NCBI RefSeq assembly: GCF_013410065.1
Contig: NZ_JACCCW010000001.1
Span: 806,001 to 870,000 of the forward strand
DNA: 64,000 nt
Direction: 5' to 3'
From: Granulicella arctica
GTDB lineage: Bacteria; Acidobacteriota; Terriglobia; Terriglobales; Acidobacteriaceae
Under the pieces are notes generated by a model. That model did not search any database. It was given only the letters and a program-made list of their open reading frames with translations, and was not told where the DNA came from. Shown piece by piece: positions 27,394-38,278 of this stretch. The stretch's first letter is position 1, and the number at the start of each line of letters is the position of its first letter. A program made the translations under genes and the position numbers.

Positions 27394-27519
27394 GCCACCC
27401 CGCTCCGAAACGCCGCCTCAACCGCTCCCTGCGCTAGCATTGGCGCCTTCGCTAAAGCTGTTATCCTGAGCCGAACTCAGCCACCTCGCCACACCACCCT
27501 TATCCCTGAGAAACGGACC

Positions 27520-28173
27520 ATGTACACCCCAAAAGCCTTCAAGGTCGAAGACCTCGCCATCATTCACGCAACCATGCGACAGCACCCCCTCGCGACGCTC
27601 GTCACCCTCACCCCGCAAGGACTCGTCGCTACCCATCTTCCCCTCATGCTCGACGAGACCCGCGGCGAGTACGGCACCCTCATCGGTCACATCTCCCGCG
27701 CCAACCTCCAGGGCCGCAACAGCGACCCCACCCTCGAAGCCCTCGCCATCTTCACCGGCCCCGAGACCTACGTCACCCCCAACTGGTATCCCTCCAAACA
27801 GGAGACCGGCCGCGCTGTTCCCACCTGGTACTACGCCGCCATCCACGCCTACGGCAAGCCCAGCTTCTTCGACGACCCCGAGCACCTCCGCCAGATCGTC
27901 ACCCGCCTCACCGACCAGCACGAAGCAGCCTTCCCCGCACCCTGGAAGATCTCAGACGCGCCCCGCACCTACATCGACTCCCAACTCAAGGCCATCATCG
28001 GCGTCGAACTCCCCATCACCCGCATCGAGGGCAAGCAAAAGTTCGACCAGAACAGCCCCGCCGCAGACCGCGCCGGCGTCATCGCCGGACTCCGCAGCCT
28101 CAACGATCCCTGCAAGACCGAAGTAGCCGACCTCATGACCAACATCGAGTCCAAACTCACACCCAAACCCTAG
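27520..28173 (+). CDS. PaiB-like FMN-binding negative transcriptional regulator
   Basis: 217 residues, typical PaiB length. Family features: MYTPKAFKVEDLAIIHATMR, GLVATHLPLMLD, GHISRANLQ, the FMN-site stretch ALAIFTGPETYVTPNWYPSK, then VPTWYYAAIHAYG and the C-terminal IEGKQKFDQNSPAADR. Split-barrel flavin-reductase fold. In Bacillus the relative represses sporulation and protease genes; here the role is unknown and it may be an enzyme. Single gene. Confidence 0.88.
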   Translation: MYTPKAFKVEDLAIIHATMRQHPLATLVTLTPQGLVATHLPLMLDETRGEYGTLIGHISRANLQGRNSDPTLEALAIFTGPETYVTPNWYPSKQETGRAVPTWYYAAIHAYGKPSFFDDPEHLRQIVTRLTDQHEAAFPAPWKISDAPRTYIDSQLKAIIGVELPITRIEGKQKFDQNSPAADRAGVIAGLRSLNDPCKTEVADLMTNIESKLTPKP

Positions 28174-28288
28174 CCGAACGCATCCCGGCCTGACTGGTAA
28201 CCGTGGAATAGTAAATCGATTACGCTATGATGATTTGGCGTTATCGATCTGACAAATCGCGCGGCTGAAGCGAAGCTGTCAGAGGTAA

Positions 28289-30788
<2,500 letters not shown>

Positions 30789-30868
30789 CGCATCCCATCG
30801 AAAATACTGATCGCATCCATCATATCAATTCGCTTGACCCGATACACCGGCGCTGCCATCCTCTAAGC
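30789..30868. promoter_or_regulatory. divergent LysR / EamA promoter spacer
   Basis: Eighty bases between divergent starts, AT-richer around 30800-30840. LysR proteins usually bind a T-N11-A site in such spacers; no unambiguous palindrome could be fixed by eye. Confidence 0.45.
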
Positions 30869-31783
30869 ATGAAGACCAGCCACCTACTTCAGCTTCTTCT
30901 ACTATCCGCCGTCTGGGGAATGTCGTTCCTCCTCATCAGCATCGCCGGAGCAAGCTTTCCGCCGGTCTGGGTAGCCTTGCTGCGCTCCACCTTCGGAGCC
31001 GCGCTGCTCTGGGTAGTCCTTGTCGTCGGTAAACACTCCCTTCCGCCGCGCAAGCTCTTCTTGTGGCTCTTTCTCGTCGCCCTCTTCAACAACGCGATCC
31101 CCTTCGTTTTCTTCGCCTGGGGAGAGCACACCGTTCCCAGCAGCACCGCCGCCGTGCTCAACGCGACCAGCCCCATCTGGACCCTGCTCCTCAGCCTCGT
31201 CGTCATCAGCGGACGCATCAACAAATACATCGTTATCGGCGTCCTGCTCGGCTTCTCCGGAGTCCTGCTCGTCATCTACGGCCACAACACCAGCCAAGCC
31301 GTCGACACCACCCCTGGCAGCTACCTCCGCGGAGTTCTCTTCATCTCCATCGGAGCCCTCGGCTACGCCATCGCCACCGTGATCGCCAAAATCAAGCTGA
31401 AAGGGCTCGACCCCATTGGCCTCGCCACCACGCAACTCAGCCTCGCCGCCCTCATGGTCTTGCCCGTCGCCCTCGCGGGACCACACCCGGCCATCCTGCG
31501 AGCCTCTTCCATCGTCGCAATCATCACCCTGGGCATCGTCGGCAGCGGCGTCGCCTACCTCCTCTACTACAACCTGCTGGCCCACGTCTCCGCGACCCAC
31601 GTCATCGCAGTCACCTATCTGCTGCCCATCTGGGGCTTGTTCTGGGGCTCCATCGCCCACGAACCCATCGGCTGGCCTGCTTACCTCGGCGTCGCCATCG
31701 TCATCGCCGGCCTGATCCTGCTCAACCTCCGCTCCGTCCAGCCCGCACCCGTACCCAGGCTACAGACCGAGCAACCAACCTAA
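30869..31783 (+). CDS. EamA/DMT-superfamily transporter
   Basis: 304 residues with about ten transmembrane helices in two EamA halves: LLLLSAVWGMSFLLISIAGA at the start, AAVLNATSPIWTLLLSLVVI as the conserved proline helix of half 1, SYLRGVLFISIGALGYAIAT opening half 2, and ATHVIAVTYLLPIWGLFWGS as the matching proline helix. Members export amino acids, nucleosides or drugs; the substrate is unknown. Its stop overlaps the convergent SGNH hydrolase stop by 4 bp. Confidence 0.9.
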   Translation: MKTSHLLQLLLLSAVWGMSFLLISIAGASFPPVWVALLRSTFGAALLWVVLVVGKHSLPPRKLFLWLFLVALFNNAIPFVFFAWGEHTVPSSTAAVLNATSPIWTLLLSLVVISGRINKYIVIGVLLGFSGVLLVIYGHNTSQAVDTTPGSYLRGVLFISIGALGYAIATVIAKIKLKGLDPIGLATTQLSLAALMVLPVALAGPHPAILRASSIVAIITLGIVGSGVAYLLYYNLLAHVSATHVIAVTYLLPIWGLFWGSIAHEPIGWPAYLGVAIVIAGLILLNLRSVQPAPVPRLQTEQPT

Positions 31784-32535
31784 CGCCTCCCAATCGCCCT
31801 ATCGATCGCCGCCTGCGCCAGCGGCTCCATAATCGCGTACCCCGCCGCGTTCGGATGCACTCCATCGAGACTGATCCCCGGCTTCATCCCGCCGTTGTCA
31901 TCCGCCATCGCTGAGTAGTAGTCCAGATACGTGACCGTATGGTTCACGCAATACCCGGCCAGCCAGTTATTCAGCGCCTGGATCTTCAGCGCCGGATGCA
32001 GCCCCGGACGCCACGGATAGTCCACCGCCGGCAGCACCGACGCAATAATCACCCGAATCCCATTCGCCTTCGCCAGGTCGATCATCGATTTGAAGTTGTC
32101 CTGGATCTCCTCCTGCGTCTCCGGCCCCGTATTCCCCGCGATATCATTCGTCCCCGCCAGAATCACCACCGCCGCCGGATGCAGGTTGATCACGTCCTGC
32201 CGAAACCGCACCACCATCTGCGGCGTCGTCTGCCCACTGATCCCCCGGTTCACATACGGCTTGGTCGGGAAAAACTTCCCCCCATTCGCCACCCACGCAT
32301 CCGTAATCGAATCCCCATAGAACACCACTCGCCCGTCGCCAAGGGTACTCGGGCTCAACATAGCATTCGCAGCCTTATAACGACTCAGGTTCGGCCAATC
32401 CTGTAGCTTCGCCTGCATCCCCGCAATCTCTTTCGCGCTTACAGTCTCTGGAGCCGGAGCAACAGACTGTCCATACATCGCACCCGCCGCCAGCATCGCG
32501 CACACCGCTACCTGCATCCTCATCGTCCGCTTCAT
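31780..32535 (-). CDS. exported SGNH/GDSL-type hydrolase
   Basis: 251 residues with signal peptide (MQVAVCAMLAAGAMYGQ). SGNH blocks: FYGDSITDAW (block I Ser), VNRGISGQTT (block II Gly), VILAGTNDIAGN (block III Asn), and SLDGVHPNAAGYAIM (block V Asp/His). This family removes acetyl or other ester groups from sugars and lipids; the substrate is unknown. Convergent with the EamA gene. Confidence 0.9.
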   Translation of the reverse strand: MKRTMRMQVAVCAMLAAGAMYGQSVAPAPETVSAKEIAGMQAKLQDWPNLSRYKAANAMLSPSTLGDGRVVFYGDSITDAWVANGGKFFPTKPYVNRGISGQTTPQMVVRFRQDVINLHPAAVVILAGTNDIAGNTGPETQEEIQDNFKSMIDLAKANGIRVIIASVLPAVDYPWRPGLHPALKIQALNNWLAGYCVNHTVTYLDYYSAMADDNGGMKPGISLDGVHPNAAGYAIMEPLAQAAIDRAIGRR

Positions 32536-32653
32536 TCATTCCCCCGTCACAAAATCACATACCTTCGTGCGTTCCGATTCTAGATGATGCAAAGGGTTCC
32601 CCCGGAGCGACCTTAACCCATCCCGCACCTCTCTCCTGTACCTTTAAAGGCAG

Positions 32654-33523
32654 ATGAAGCCCGGCGTCTCCACTCACGTCTTTCTCCAGCAGCGCCTCCA
32701 CCACGGCATGCTCGACGCCCTGCGCACCGGCGGAGCCCGCACCATCGAGATCTTCGCCGCCCGCCACCACTTCGACTACGCCGACCGCTCCTCCATCCGC
32801 GATATCGCCGACTGGTTCCACTCCAACGACGTCGCCTGTACCCTGCACCAGCCCCTCTACACCGAGGCCAACTGGTCCCGCCACGTCGCCCCCACCATCA
32901 ACCTCATCGACGTCGAAAAATCCCGCCGCATCAACGCCATGGACGAGGTCAAGCGAGCCATCGACTCCGCCGAGCAGATCCCCTTCACCGCCGTCACCCT
33001 CCACCTCGGCCAGAAGGACGATACCTGGAGCCCACGCTCCCTCGAGCACTCCCTCACTGCCATCGAGCACCTCAAAGCCTTCGCCCACCCCCTAGGCGTC
33101 AAAATCCTCCTCCAAAATCTCCAGAACGAGGTCACCACCCCCGAGCACCTCCTCGAGATCGTCCGCGTCGGCCACTTCGACTCCGTCAACATCTGCCTCG
33201 ACGTAGCCCACGCGCATCTCGCAGCTCCCGAACATAACGTCGGTGTAGACGCCGCCTTCGAGCTCCTCGCGCCCCGCATCGCCGAGATCAAGCTCCACGA
33301 CAACCACGGCCAGCGCGACGAACACCTCTGGCCCGGCTCCGGCTCCATCGACTGGAAGAACATCGCCCGCCACATCGCCACCCTCAAGCCCACCATCCCC
33401 ACCATCCTCGAGATCGCCCACGAGCTCAACGAGACCCTCGACTCCGCTGCCAAAAAATCCTCCGACTTCTTTTCCACCCAATCCCGCCTCACCGACGACC
33501 TCCTCCAATCCAACCCCGCCTAA
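32654..33523 (+). CDS. sugar phosphate isomerase/epimerase-like TIM-barrel protein
   Basis: 289 residues of the AP-endonuclease-2/xylose-isomerase-like fold. Likely metal ligands are in TLHLGQKDDTWSP, NICLDVAHAHLAAP, IKLHDNHGQRDEHLWPGSG and the C-terminal Glu in TILEIAHELNET. The GSGSIDWKNI ending of the sixth strand region is typical of epimerase-like members. Substrate unknown. Standalone gene; the spacer behind it carries the dispersed repeat. Confidence 0.85.
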   Translation: MKPGVSTHVFLQQRLHHGMLDALRTGGARTIEIFAARHHFDYADRSSIRDIADWFHSNDVACTLHQPLYTEANWSRHVAPTINLIDVEKSRRINAMDEVKRAIDSAEQIPFTAVTLHLGQKDDTWSPRSLEHSLTAIEHLKAFAHPLGVKILLQNLQNEVTTPEHLLEIVRVGHFDSVNICLDVAHAHLAAPEHNVGVDAAFELLAPRIAEIKLHDNHGQRDEHLWPGSGSIDWKNIARHIATLKPTIPTILEIAHELNETLDSAAKKSSDFFSTQSRLTDDLLQSNPA

Positions 33524-33532
33524 CCTCCATAA

Positions 33533-33621
33533 AATTGTCATCCTGACCTGGAGGGTGCCCCATCTTCGCGACAGCTTCATCGTCGCTAAGGTGGGCATCG
33601 CGCAAAAGCGCGACCGCTCTC
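33533..33621. repeat. dispersed repeat, intergenic copy (mosaic)
   Basis: Begins with GTCATCCTGA, the start of the second repeat family in this window, and continues at 33553 with GGGTGCCCCATCTTCGCGAC ... CATCGTCGCTAAGGTGGGCA, matching the copy inside ispE (22250-22320), and ends CGCGACCGCTCT. Lies 40 bp before asnS. Confidence 0.88.
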
Positions 33622-33660
33622 TTCCACCCCAAAAAACAAACCGCGTAAACTTAAACCCGC

Positions 33661-35130
33661 ATGCAACCGACCATCGCCACCATCGCCTCCCTCTCTGCCC
33701 ATGAAGGTCACACCGTCACCCTCCGCGGCTGGCTCTATAACCTCCGCGCCTCCGGCAAGCTCCTCTTCCCCATCTTCCGCGACGGAACCGGCACCATCCA
33801 GGGCATCGTCCCCAAGGCAGCCGTCTCCGAAGAGGTCTTCGAGACCCTGAAGAACCTCACCCTCGAATCCTCCCTCACTGTCACCGGCAAGGTCCGCGCC
33901 GACTCCCGCGCCCCCTCCGGCTTCGAACTCGACGTAGAAAACGTAGAAGTCTTGCAAAGAGTCCCCGAAGAAACCCCCTTCCCCATCACCCTCAAAGAGC
34001 ACGGCGTCGACTTTCTCATGGAGCACCGCCACCTCTGGCTCCGCACCCCCCGCCAGTCCGCCATCCTCCGCGTCCGCGCCACCATCATGCGCGCCGCAGC
34101 CGAGTTCTTCGACACCAGCGGCTTCATCCGCACCGACCCACCCATCCTGACCCCCAATGCGTGTGAAGGCACCTCCGAGCTCTTCGAGATGGACTACTTC
34201 GACGACGACAAAGCCTACCTCACCCAGTCCGGCCAGCTCTACATCGAAGCCACCGCCCTCGCTCTCGGTAAGGTCTACTCCTTCGGCCCCACCTTCCGCG
34301 CCGAAAAGTCCAAGACCCGCCGCCACCTCACCGAGTTCTGGATGATCGAACCCGAGGTCGCCTTCCTCGAGCTAGACGGCCTCCTCGACCTCGCCGAAAA
34401 CTTCATCACCCACATCGTCACCACCGTCCTCACCCACCACCGCGCCGACCTCAAAGTCATAGGCCGCGACATCGCCAAACTAGAAGCCGTCCTCGGCATC
34501 ACCCCATCAACAAGCTCCGTCATCCTGAGCGAAGCGAAGGACCCCTGTATTTCGTCCGAAGCACCACAAACGCCCGCCAGAACCCAGGCAGACAATCCCA
34601 TACCGGACGGCGCCGAAGGCGCGTCTGCCACACGCAGTGCTTTCCCCCGACTAAGCTACGACGAAGCCCACGCCATGCTCGAAGACGCCTTCGCCAAGGG
34701 CCTCATCGAAACCCGCCACAAAGAAGGCGACGACTTCGGCTCCCCCGACGAGACCTACATCTCCTCGCAGTTCGACCGCCCCGTCATGATCCACCGCTAC
34801 CCCTCCGCCATCAAGGCCTTCTACATGCAGCCCGACCCCCTCGACCCCACCCGCGCCCTCTGCGTCGACGTCCTCGCCCCCGAGGGCTACGGCGAGATCA
34901 TCGGCGGCTCCCAGCGCGTCGACAGCTACGACCTGCTCAAGTCCCGCATCGAAGCCCACAACCTCCCCCTCGCCGCCTTCCAGTGGTACCTCGACCTCCG
35001 CAAGTACGGCAGCGTCCCCCACAGCGGCTTCGGCATGGGCATCGAACGCGCCGTAGCCTGGATCTGCGGCCTCGACCACGTCCGCGAAACCATACCCTTC
35101 GCCAGAACCCTCAACAGAATCTACCCATGA
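33661..35130 (+). CDS. asnS: asparaginyl-tRNA synthetase with a repeat-derived insertion
   Basis: Charges tRNA-Asn. An N-terminal OB-fold anticodon domain ([29 protein letters not shown]) is followed by the class II catalytic core: motif 2 in [20 protein letters not shown], motif 3 in [19 protein letters not shown]. At 489 residues it is longer than usual. The excess is residues ~282-330 (nt 34504-34650), which start with the translated repeat VILSEAKDP and continue low-complexity through [13 protein letters not shown] before the conserved [12 protein letters not shown] resumes. The frame is kept. Two AT-rich genes follow at 25 bp. Confidence 0.95.
   Translation: MQPTIATIASLSAHEGHTVTLRGWLYNLRASGKLLFPIFRDGTGTIQGIVPKAAVSEEVFETLKNLTLESSLTVTGKVRADSRAPSGFELDVENVEVLQRVPEETPFPITLKEHGVDFLMEHRHLWLRTPRQSAILRVRATIMRAAAEFFDTSGFIRTDPPILTPNACEGTSELFEMDYFDDDKAYLTQSGQLYIEATALALGKVYSFGPTFRAEKSKTRRHLTEFWMIEPEVAFLELDGLLDLAENFITHIVTTVLTHHRADLKVIGRDIAKLEAVLGITPSTSSVILSEAKDPCISSEAPQTPARTQADNPIPDGAEGASATRSAFPRLSYDEAHAMLEDAFAKGLIETRHKEGDDFGSPDETYISSQFDRPVMIHRYPSAIKAFYMQPDPLDPTRALCVDVLAPEGYGEIIGGSQRVDSYDLLKSRIEAHNLPLAAFQWYLDLRKYGSVPHSGFGMGIERAVAWICGLDHVRETIPFARTLNRIYP
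34504..34650. repeat. in-frame repeat-derived insertion in asnS
   Basis: Contains GTCATCCTGAGCGAAGCGAA (34519 onward) then GGACCC, the family also seen in inverted orientation at 59467-59535 and 59560-59625. Read in frame as VILSEAKDP (residues 287-295). Confidence 0.82.
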
Positions 35131-35155
35131 CACTTGCTTAATTTAAAAGGAGACC

Positions 35156-35707
35156 ATGGAAAAGATAAAGTCGAAAAAAGGCTTGCTTCATCTCTTCGAG
35201 AGTTCACCAAAGGAAATACAGTGGTCCTTCGAATATCTTCCAAGTCTTCTAAGAGATTTTCCATTGGACGTTGTCCTAGCTTATGTGTTTTCTCGAATCG
35301 AGCAATCGCATCGAATGGGACTGTATTGCGGGTTAGTGAAGCTGCATAAAGCAGACGCTGGCCTTGCAAGAAGGGCAGTCCAACTTCAGCACATTACGCG
35401 ATCATTTTTTAAAGAGAAATTCGGTTTAGTTTACGGTCAGCCCATTCCGCACAACGTGCTTGTATCTCTTACGCATGCCGAGGCAGTACGAGACTTGGTT
35501 TTGCACGGTATGTCTGCGAGCGATGATCAGAAGAGAAATGCGATAGCTTACAGTCTCGTATACGCAACTGACCTGAATTCGTTTATCGTCTCGCTTAACG
35601 GCCCCCGCCCTTTTGGCGATTTGAGAGGTTACAACGGCGCAGGAAAGACACATGACAAGAACACAACACGATGGATGCTCAAAGGAATGGGTTTCGATTT
35701 AAAGTAA
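35156..35707 (+). CDS. hypothetical HEPN-like protein
   Basis: 183 residues, all-helical in appearance, starting at ATG 35156 behind AAGGAG. It is visibly AT-richer, with codon choice (ATA, TTA, AGA) unlike asnS before it or the DinB gene after it. The segment HAEAVRDLVLHGMSASDDQK has R112-x4-H117, the Rx4-6H catalytic signature of HEPN ribonucleases, followed by a helix RNAIAYSLVYATDLNSFIVS. HEPN domains are common in toxins and defence proteins; assignment rests on this motif and pattern only. No known antitoxin is adjacent, but a DUF2971 gene follows. Confidence 0.6.
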   Translation: MEKIKSKKGLLHLFESSPKEIQWSFEYLPSLLRDFPLDVVLAYVFSRIEQSHRMGLYCGLVKLHKADAGLARRAVQLQHITRSFFKEKFGLVYGQPIPHNVLVSLTHAEAVRDLVLHGMSASDDQKRNAIAYSLVYATDLNSFIVSLNGPRPFGDLRGYNGAGKTHDKNTTRWMLKGMGFDLK

Positions 35708-35787
35708 CGATTCATAGAGAAAACAGTTACCCAGTTCAGTCTTGATATTCGATCTTGTAGCAGTGTCTTGAATGAAATGAGGAGTGT

Positions 35788-36711
35788 ATGGAACCTGCTC
35801 TCGGCACACCACAATATTATTTTCCCTATGTGCAAAGTCTACTGAATCAACTCGACTGGAAACCCGATCCGGAGCTTATCGTGTGGCACTACACAAGTGG
35901 CCCCGGACTTATCAGCATCATAGAATCGGGCACAATTTTCGCAACACAGGTTTCTTGTTTGAATGACGCCACTGAGATTAGATACGCAGCCTCAAAGCTC
36001 CGCGAGGCCCTTTCTAGCATGTTGCTGGGGATGGAAGAGGATGAACCCACTACCAAATTTACAAACCGATATATCGAACTGTTGCAAGATGATGATGCCG
36101 CTCCGAACAGCGTTGGTCTTCCGTATTTCGTCTCGTGTTTTTCTTTATTGGAAGATGACCTAAGCCAGTGGAGAAGCTATGGAGGCGGCGAAAACGGCTA
36201 CGCGATAGGTATTAAAACCAAAGATCTATTCGGGGCATCGAATTCTCTTGTGGTGCGTGTTGTTTACGATATACAGAAGCATGCGGCTCTTGCGAATCAG
36301 ATTGCAGAAGCAACAGTCAGATTTTATAAGGAAGGGTTAGAAGCAGGTATCGAGTCTTGGGACGATGTTTTTCTTGCTGCTTGGGATACTGCCCTGACGC
36401 AGCTTGCACCTATAGTAAAAGACCCAGGCTTCGAGCTTGAGAAAGAGGTAAGGCTTATTCACCAACTGCAAGCGATAGAGATTCCAGACATTCGCGTGCT
36501 CCAACGAAAAACTATGATGTCTCGTCATCTTCCAATGAGGTTTCCTATAGCAGCGCCGATTCACCGACCCCGTATTCCAATTCACCGCGTCATAGTCGGA
36601 CCCAGCAGGCACAAGGAAATTTCTCGAATCAGTGTGGATACTCTCCTCAGGACGCACGGTTATCCAACAGGCTTGGTTATCTCATCCGCTAGACCTTATC
36701 AAGAAATGTGA
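35788..36711 (+). CDS. DUF2971 family protein
   Basis: 307 residues starting at ATG 35788 with AGGAG close upstream. DUF2971 features are WHYTSGPGLISIIESGTIFA (residues 33-52), CLNDATEIRYA, FVSCFSLLEDDLSQWRSYGG (114-133), ENGYAIGI, and FELEKEVRLIH (215-225). His34, Tyr residues and Glu218/Glu220 are arranged in a way that recalls the H-Y-E order of ADP-ribosyltransferases, which is my inference and not established. AT-rich like the preceding gene, and 80 bp from it, so the two probably arrived together. Confidence 0.75.
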   Translation: MEPALGTPQYYFPYVQSLLNQLDWKPDPELIVWHYTSGPGLISIIESGTIFATQVSCLNDATEIRYAASKLREALSSMLLGMEEDEPTTKFTNRYIELLQDDDAAPNSVGLPYFVSCFSLLEDDLSQWRSYGGGENGYAIGIKTKDLFGASNSLVVRVVYDIQKHAALANQIAEATVRFYKEGLEAGIESWDDVFLAAWDTALTQLAPIVKDPGFELEKEVRLIHQLQAIEIPDIRVLQRKTMMSRHLPMRFPIAAPIHRPRIPIHRVIVGPSRHKEISRISVDTLLRTHGYPTGLVISSARPYQEM

Positions 36712-36881
36712 ACTGTACTGTATAGACGTGCTCTATGCATCTCTACCTGCCAACAAAAGGCGCAACAGCTCCCCGAACATCCCGCCGCTCCTAGTCGTAC
36801 CCGCCTGAGCAAACGGTGCACCCGCGCCCGGAGCCACCTCCAGTAACATCAAGCCAAGCGCAACCGCGCCCGGAGCCACCC

Positions 36882-37379
36882 ATGTCCGAACTCGCCCAGG
36901 CCCTCACCGGCGACAGCGCCTTCACCCCCGCAGCCCACATCCTCGAGAGCCTCCCCGACGACCTCGTCCACCAGACATTCCCGAGCGCCCCGCACACCAT
37001 CTATCAGGAGCTCTGGCACCTCGCCTTCTGGCAGCAGATCACCCTCAACTGGATCGCCGGCATCGAAACCCCATATCCCACCAGCCCCGCCGACGCCTTC
37101 CCACCGACAGTTCCGCAGCCCGGAGCCGAAACCTGGAACCACCTCCGCCAGCGCTTCCTCGCCACCGCCGAGCAAGCCGCAGCAGCCGCGCAGGCAACCG
37201 ACAGCTTAGACCAGCTCATCCGCTGCCCATCCCGCCCCACCGAGCCCGTCCGCACCATGACCATCCGCGACCAGCTCATCTCCCTCGCCTCCCACAACGC
37301 CTACCACCTCGGCCGCATCGTCCTCCTCCGCCAACTCCTCGGCACCTGGCCTCCGCCCTCAGGCGGATTCGACTGGTAG
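36882..37379 (+). CDS. DinB-like four-helix protein
   Basis: About 165 residues from ATG 36882 (GGAG 6 nt upstream; the earlier ATG at 36816 would add a Pro-rich leader encoded partly by a 15-bp direct repeat GCGCCCGGAGCCACC). DinB metal-site pattern: an early helix with HTIYQELWHLAFWQQITLNW (His ligands) and the C-terminal SHNAYHLGRIVLLRQLLGTW with two His. Members bind divalent metal and act as thiol-dependent transferases or hydrolases, or are of unknown role. High GC returns at this gene, marking the right edge of the AT-rich island. Confidence 0.82.
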   Translation: MSELAQALTGDSAFTPAAHILESLPDDLVHQTFPSAPHTIYQELWHLAFWQQITLNWIAGIETPYPTSPADAFPPTVPQPGAETWNHLRQRFLATAEQAAAAAQATDSLDQLIRCPSRPTEPVRTMTIRDQLISLASHNAYHLGRIVLLRQLLGTWPPPSGGFDW

Positions 37380-37408
37380 TACTTGACAAAAACCTGCCCC
37401 AAAACAGC

Positions 37409-37436
37409 AAAAGGTCCGGCAAATGCCGGACCTTTT
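37409..37436. terminator. bidirectional terminator
   Basis: Perfect hairpin AAAAGGTCCGGCA-AA-TGCCGGACCTTTT after the DinB-like gene; the A- and T-flanks let it work in both directions, also for the convergent second DinB-like gene. Confidence 0.88.
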
Positions 37437-37532
37437 CGTTGGACCAATGAGACTTAAATCATATCGAGGTCCAGACCTAAGTCCTTTGTTCTTCATATTT
37501 TGATATCTAAGATAGGGGTAGGGGGTAACAGT

Positions 37533-38069
37533 CTATTTTTCGCTGCTCGGCGGCACCAAACCCTTCAGCCGAAGATACAGCGCCAGCGTCGCATACTGCT
37601 CATTGTCATGCGACACCGTACCCCACATCAGCCCAATCCGCGACCGCTTCGCCGGTCCCACCGTAAACGTCTCACTCAGATTGGCATCCGTCAGCGCCGC
37701 AAACGCCTTGTCGCACTCCGCAAACGAAGCATTCAGAGCCTCAACGATCGCAGCCTTGTCCGCCGTCTCCGCCGGAACCTTCGCCAGATCCTTCGTCCCG
37801 TTCGCCGCCCCACACGCCCGCAACTGCGCCTCGCTCACGTGGTTGAGCACCCGCGCATACGTCCGCACATCCGGCGTCGGCTTGAAGCTGTAACCATCCC
37901 CCGGCATCTTGTCCGCCGACTTCAGAATGTTCGCCTTCACCCCCGCATAGCTATGCTGCACCTCCGCCGCCGGACCCAATGCCACAGCCGCCACAGGAGC
38001 CTGCCCAAACGCCACACCCGAAGCCATCACCCCAGCCACGGCCAACACCATGCTCATCCGATTCATCAT
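37533..38069 (-). CDS. exported DinB-superfamily protein
   Basis: Start set at ATG 38069 (ATGATG behind GAGG), giving ~178 residues with signal peptide (MSMVLAVAGVMASGVAFGQ). The body is a DinB-like helical bundle: EVQHSYAGVKANILKSADKM, FKPTPDVRTYARVLNHVSEA with the first His, and WGTVSHDNEQYATLALYLRL with the second metal-site His. Periplasmic DinB-like proteins of this kind are frequent in Acidobacteria; function is unknown. The pairing of a cytoplasmic and a periplasmic DinB-like gene across one terminator may be chance. Confidence 0.82.
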   Translation of the reverse strand: MMNRMSMVLAVAGVMASGVAFGQAPVAAVALGPAAEVQHSYAGVKANILKSADKMPGDGYSFKPTPDVRTYARVLNHVSEAQLRACGAANGTKDLAKVPAETADKAAIVEALNASFAECDKAFAALTDANLSETFTVGPAKRSRIGLMWGTVSHDNEQYATLALYLRLKGLVPPSSEK

Positions 38070-38278
38070 CCTCACCTCGCACCTCCACACCAGCCTACAC
38101 GCCTCGAGCCTGAAAAATAACCTTCCCCAACTTGACATACCAGTTACACCAAATCACTCAACCGATAGTTGCCTCGACACAAGCCGCTCCCCAAAGCCCA
38201 TGACCATCATGATTCTCCCCCAGCCATTTTGAAAAAGATCGCCCTTCCGACAGCCCTTTAACGGACACTAAAAGAGAC

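Noticed and set aside
36829..36880. 15-bp direct repeat GCGCCCGGAGCCACC before the DinB-like gene, considered an attachment site of the AT-rich island
   Set aside because: Both copies lie on the same side of the island and no matching copy was found next to asnS.
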